This document shows positions 41,518-44,085 of a stretch of DNA of 44,085 nt, in pieces; position 1 is the stretch's first letter; every line of letters starts with the position of its first letter. This DNA comes from Myxococcales bacterium (GTDB lineage Bacteria > Myxococcota_A > UBA9160 > UBA4427). Below the pieces are notes generated by a model, which was given only the letters and a program-made list of their open reading frames with translations, had not been told where the DNA came from and did no database searches. The stretch lies in the NCBI GenBank assembly GCA_012959665.1, contig DUCT01000020.1:1-44085 (forward strand). The letters run 5' to 3'. Made by a program: the position numbers and the translations under genes.

Positions 41518-43360
41518 ACGACCCGATCGACAACCGGAATCGGCTCTGCGCCCCCCGCATCCCCCGGTCGTGGCTCCCTGGGGCCGTCGCGTTCTTGTCC
41601 TGAGATCTCTTGTCCTGAAATCTCTGGTACTCAGATCTCTGGCACTCGGAGTTCTGGCCGGGCTCTTGCTCCCCCAGGCCCGGGTGGCGTGGGCCGTGTC
41701 CGCCGAATACGCCGACCCGGGTTGGAACTGGCGTCGGCTGACGGTGAGCGGGGCCGAGGGCCCTCTGCTCGCCGTTGCCATGGATTCGTCCAGGGGTCGA
41801 GTGGCCGTGGCGGATCCCCACGGAGCCTTGTTGGCGGCCTGGCCTTTGGCGGCCGACGAGCCGGTGGGCTGGCGTCGCGCCGCCCGGGTCGACGGCATCA
41901 GCGACCTTCATTTCGACGGTTCCGGCGCGCTCTGGATCGCTTCGTTGAGCGGACTCTGGCGCTTGGATGTCGGGGGCCGGTTGGAGGACCGATCGCCGGG
42001 ACCCGGCGACGCCGCCCGGCGGATCCTGCGAGTGACCTCTTCGGGGGATCTGCATGTCGCTGCCGGGGCAGGCGGCGCCTTCGTTTCCCACGACGGCCTT
42101 GCCTGGCGTCGCCTTGGCGACGGGCTGCCGCACGGCATCGTTCGAGCGGCTGCCTTGGGCGATACGACATCGAGCGGGGGAGCGCCGGGTTGGGGGCTCT
42201 GGCTCCTGGCGGAGCAGGGCCTCTGGCATCTCTTTGTCACCCGAGGGCCCGATGGCATCCAGCCCGGCCCGGCTCGGCGGGTACGGATACCGGGCCGGCC
42301 CCTGGAGGACTCGCCGGTGGATCTGGCTTTGGATCTCGCCGGATCGGAGGTTGTGGTCGTCTACCCGCGTGCCCTGGCGCGAACGCTGCCGGGACGGGTG
42401 GGGCCGCACCGTTGGGAAATCGTCTACCCGGTCTGGCCCGCCGGGGCCGGGGCGGTGCGGATCGTTGGTGGGCCGGGCGGCTTCCTTTGGCTGGCCACCA
42501 ATCGAGGCCTCTTGCGCGCCCGAACCTTTGCCGGGCCCTGGGCCCGAGCGGGCTCGCCCCTGGCCGCGATGTCTGTCGCCGGAGTAACGGCTTCGGGTGA
42601 ACCGGCCCGGGGTGAGGCGCTTGCCGCGGGGGCGCACCCCGATCCCCAGCGCGTTTTGGTGGTGGGTTCCGGAGGGCTCTTTGGCGGGCGCCCCGGTTTT
42701 TGGCGGGGCGCGTCCGGGCCCTTCGTCGATTCGGGTTTGGAGCGCTCGCCCGAGCCCGAGCTGGCTCGAATTCAAGCGCAGGCGCTCCGGCATGCGGGGC
42801 TGGCCCCCGAATATTTCCGGGGTCTCCGGGAAGGGCTGCACCGCCGGGGCTGGTGGCCAGTGCTGGTCTTGCGTGCGGGCGCGGACTTCGACCGGGATCG
42901 CGGGGAAGACCTGGATCAATCCTTCACATTCGGCGAACTCCACAATCTGCGGGACCGATCCGAGGATTGGTCCGAGGGATTCGACGCTTCGATCAGCCTC
43001 GCCTGGGACCTGGGCGATATTGCTTACCCCCCGGACGCCACCGAACTCTCCCGGGAAGCGCGTCAGGTGATCAGTTTGCGGGACAACGTCCTCGACGAAC
43101 TTACTCAACTCTATTTCGACCGCCGAAGGGCACTGTTTGCCCTCGAGTCCCACCCGGATAAACGCTCGCCCGAAGCGGTGGCCCTCGGGTTTCGCGCCGA
43201 GGAACTCGCCGCGGGCCTCGATGCCTGGACGGGGGGCTGGTTCAGTCGGGCCCTTGTGGGCGGGGCGGGCGGCACGGGCGGCACGGGTAGGGCGAGCGGG
43301 GCAGGTAAGAGGGATGAGTCAGTGGCCGTCGGACTTGCGTCCGAGGACGACGCGCCATGA
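41501..43360 (+). CDS. Exported beta-propeller-like hypothetical protein
   Basis: 619 residues. A long leader with a repeated hydrophobic core (LVLRSLVLKSLVLRSLALGVLAGLLLP) is followed by an AWA-type cleavage site. Residues about 60-400 show repeats of the type SGALWIASLSGLWRLD, GDLHVAAGAGGAFVS and GGFLWLATNRGLLRA, matching regulator-propeller blades. The C-terminal part (420-560: ARIQAQALRHAGLAPEYFRGLREGLHRRGWWPVLVLRAGADFD and ISLRDNVLDELTQLYFDRRRALFALE) is a helical domain common in exported deltaproteobacterial proteins, then a Gly-rich tail. Start ATG 41501 has GGGAGAG upstream; TTG 41483 (track) has none. Function unknown. Confidence 0.7.
   Translation: MLIGSPRPDRQPESALRPPHPPVVAPWGRRVLVLRSLVLKSLVLRSLALGVLAGLLLPQARVAWAVSAEYADPGWNWRRLTVSGAEGPLLAVAMDSSRGRVAVADPHGALLAAWPLAADEPVGWRRAARVDGISDLHFDGSGALWIASLSGLWRLDVGGRLEDRSPGPGDAARRILRVTSSGDLHVAAGAGGAFVSHDGLAWRRLGDGLPHGIVRAAALGDTTSSGGAPGWGLWLLAEQGLWHLFVTRGPDGIQPGPARRVRIPGRPLEDSPVDLALDLAGSEVVVVYPRALARTLPGRVGPHRWEIVYPVWPAGAGAVRIVGGPGGFLWLATNRGLLRARTFAGPWARAGSPLAAMSVAGVTASGEPARGEALAAGAHPDPQRVLVVGSGGLFGGRPGFWRGASGPFVDSGLERSPEPELARIQAQALRHAGLAPEYFRGLREGLHRRGWWPVLVLRAGADFDRDRGEDLDQSFTFGELHNLRDRSEDWSEGFDASISLAWDLGDIAYPPDATELSREARQVISLRDNVLDELTQLYFDRRRALFALESHPDKRSPEAVALGFRAEELAAGLDAWTGGWFSRALVGGAGGTGGTGRASGAGKRDESVAVGLASEDDAP
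41594..41653. repeat. 15-nt tandem repeat inside the signal peptide
   Basis: Four decaying units (CTTGTCCTGAGATCT, CTTGTCCTGAAATCT, CTGGTACTCAGATCT, CTGGCACTCGGAGTT) encode LVLRS-LVLKS-LVLRS-LALGV. This is an in-frame expansion of the leader. Confidence 0.75.
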
Positions 43361-43417
43361 GGTCGCCCGCTTTTCCGCTTCGCGTATTCGCGCCCCGCTT
43401 TCCCTCCCCGCTTTCCC

Positions 43418-43449
43418 TTTGCTCCTTCTTTCATTTGCTCCTTCTTTGA
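43418..43449. repeat. 16-nt pyrimidine-rich tandem repeat
   Basis: TTTGCTCCTTCTTTCA is followed by TTTGCTCCTTCTTTGA, within a C/T-rich stretch from 43370 after the propeller-gene stop. Possibly a Rho-type 3' end. Confidence 0.65.
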
Positions 43450-43484
43450 TGTGCATTCCCTCACCCCGCTCGAAAGGATTTTTA

Positions 43485-44085
43485 GTGAACGGTTTTCATC
43501 GTGGGTTCGTTTTCTCTTTTCTCATCCCTCTTGTGGCTTTTATTTTCGTCGGGGCCCTCGCGACCCCGGCCGAAGCCACCGTGATCCTCTCCGAAATCTT
43601 CTACGACGCCGAGGGCAGCGACGACGGCCACGTCTTCGTCGAACTCGCGGGGCCGCCCGGGACGCTTCTCGATGGCTGGCAGGTGGAGGGGGTGAACGGT
43701 TTCAATGGGGCCGTGGGCCCGGTGATCGTGCTGTCGGGTTCGATCCCCGCCTCGGGGCTCTTCGTGCTGGCCGACCGCACCGGGGGCGGGAGTGTGTTCG
43801 TGGCGAACGCCAATCTCGTGGCCAACTTCGATTTTCAGAACGGCCCGGACTCGGTTGTGCTGCGCGATGAGTTCGGCATCGTGGATGCCGTGGGGTATGG
43901 GAGCTTTACGTCGGCGCAGTTCTTTGCCGGGGAGGGCAGCCCCGCCCCGGACCCGCCCGCGGGCTCGAGCGTGGCGCGTTGGTTCGCGGACGTGGATACC
44001 GATGACAACGCGATGGACTTCCGTGTGCTGGGCGAGCCGACGCCGGGAACGGCGGATTTTATCGCGGTGCCGGAGCCGGGGACGG
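43485..44085 (+). CDS. Lamin-tail-domain exported protein with PEP-CTERM motif (partial, 3' end off window)
   Basis: Not in the ORF track because no stop is reached. GTG 43485 follows AAAGGA. The frame reads a signal peptide (GFVFSFLIPLVAFIFVGALATPAEA), then a lamin-tail-like domain (TVILSEIFYDAEGSDDGHVFVELAGPPG, LDGWQVEGVNGF, SGLFVLADRTGGG, DSVVLRDEFGIVDAVGYG). It ends in FIAVPEPGT at the window edge, the opening of a PEP-CTERM sorting signal. Such proteins are exported, cut and anchored or secreted by an exosortase, often in exopolysaccharide-making bacteria. The membrane helix and basic end of the signal should lie just beyond 44085. Confidence 0.82.
   Translation, partial: MNGFHRGFVFSFLIPLVAFIFVGALATPAEATVILSEIFYDAEGSDDGHVFVELAGPPGTLLDGWQVEGVNGFNGAVGPVIVLSGSIPASGLFVLADRTGGGSVFVANANLVANFDFQNGPDSVVLRDEFGIVDAVGYGSFTSAQFFAGEGSPAPDPPAGSSVARWFADVDTDDNAMDFRVLGEPTPGTADFIAVPEPGT

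Noticed and set aside
41183-43153. 980-residue minus-strand ORF extending cofD across the propeller-like gene
   Set aside because: The extra 650 residues are proline/arginine/glycine-rich antisense of a better-supported plus-strand gene. CofD homology starts at ATG 41182 with its own ribosome-binding site.

Overview
The window is about 44 kb of GC-rich (roughly 60%) bacterial chromosome, densely coded on both strands, with many GTG and TTG starts and 1 to 4 nt stop/start overlaps. No rRNA, tRNA, CRISPR array, insertion sequence or phage gene was recognised. Gene content points to an uncultured lineage around the former Deltaproteobacteria (Myxococcota, Desulfobacterota or Binatota-like). The pointers are a cysteine-type CcmE in a ccm operon without ccmG or ccmH, a PhaR-type polyhydroxyalkanoate regulator, an F420 operon, fatty-acid/acyl-CoA genes and a PEP-CTERM-type exported protein. 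That placement is inference, not a sequence match.

Layout. 0.2-8.3 kb: D-cysteine desulfhydrase-like enzyme, riboflavin synthase, crotonase, PhaR, a zinc-ribbon membrane protein, TatA, phosphomannomutase/phosphoglucomutase and a SurA/DsbA-like lipoprotein. 8.4-13.2 kb (minus strand): a degenerate alpha/beta hydrolase, a sigma-70-family factor, then a compact cluster of MerR regulator, ParA ATPase fused to a glycogen-binding CBM48 domain, a P-loop-less MinD/FlhG-like protein and a nuclease-fold-like protein. 13.4-16.7 kb (plus): 2-phosphoglycerate kinase with ATP-cones, TrmB, RlmN. 16.7-20.6 kb (minus): MltD-like transglycosylase and Ffh. 20.7-27.6 kb (plus): a small biotinyl protein, GNAT, SDR, PlsB, HisI, HisG, Nudix. 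27.7-29.0 kb: a zinc-ribbon protein and an AT-richer intergenic patch. 29.0-35.9 kb (minus): ccmE-ccmF-(zinc-ribbon CcmI-like)-ccmA-ccmB-ccmC-ccmD. 36.2-37.9 kb (plus): aminotransferase and EngB. 38.0-41.2 kb (minus): an exported hypothetical and the F420 operon cofD-cofC-cofE. 41.5-44.1 kb (plus): a propeller-like exported protein and a lamin-tail/PEP-CTERM protein cut by the window end.

How genes work together. The ccm genes form one translationally coupled unit for haem delivery to apocytochromes c. The cof genes form one for coenzyme F420 from Fo. HisI and HisG are coupled for histidine synthesis. The most unusual locus is the ParA-CBM48 cluster. A ParA ATPase carrying an AMPK-beta-like glycogen-binding module, next to a pseudo-MinD and under a MerR-like regulator, would suit an ATPase system that positions or partitions a glucan store or another storage body, or senses carbon. 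This is a hypothesis. The second notable locus is the ccm operon, with a CPSKF haem-attachment motif and an undescribed-looking 641-residue zinc-ribbon membrane protein in the position where a CcmI-like chaperone could act.
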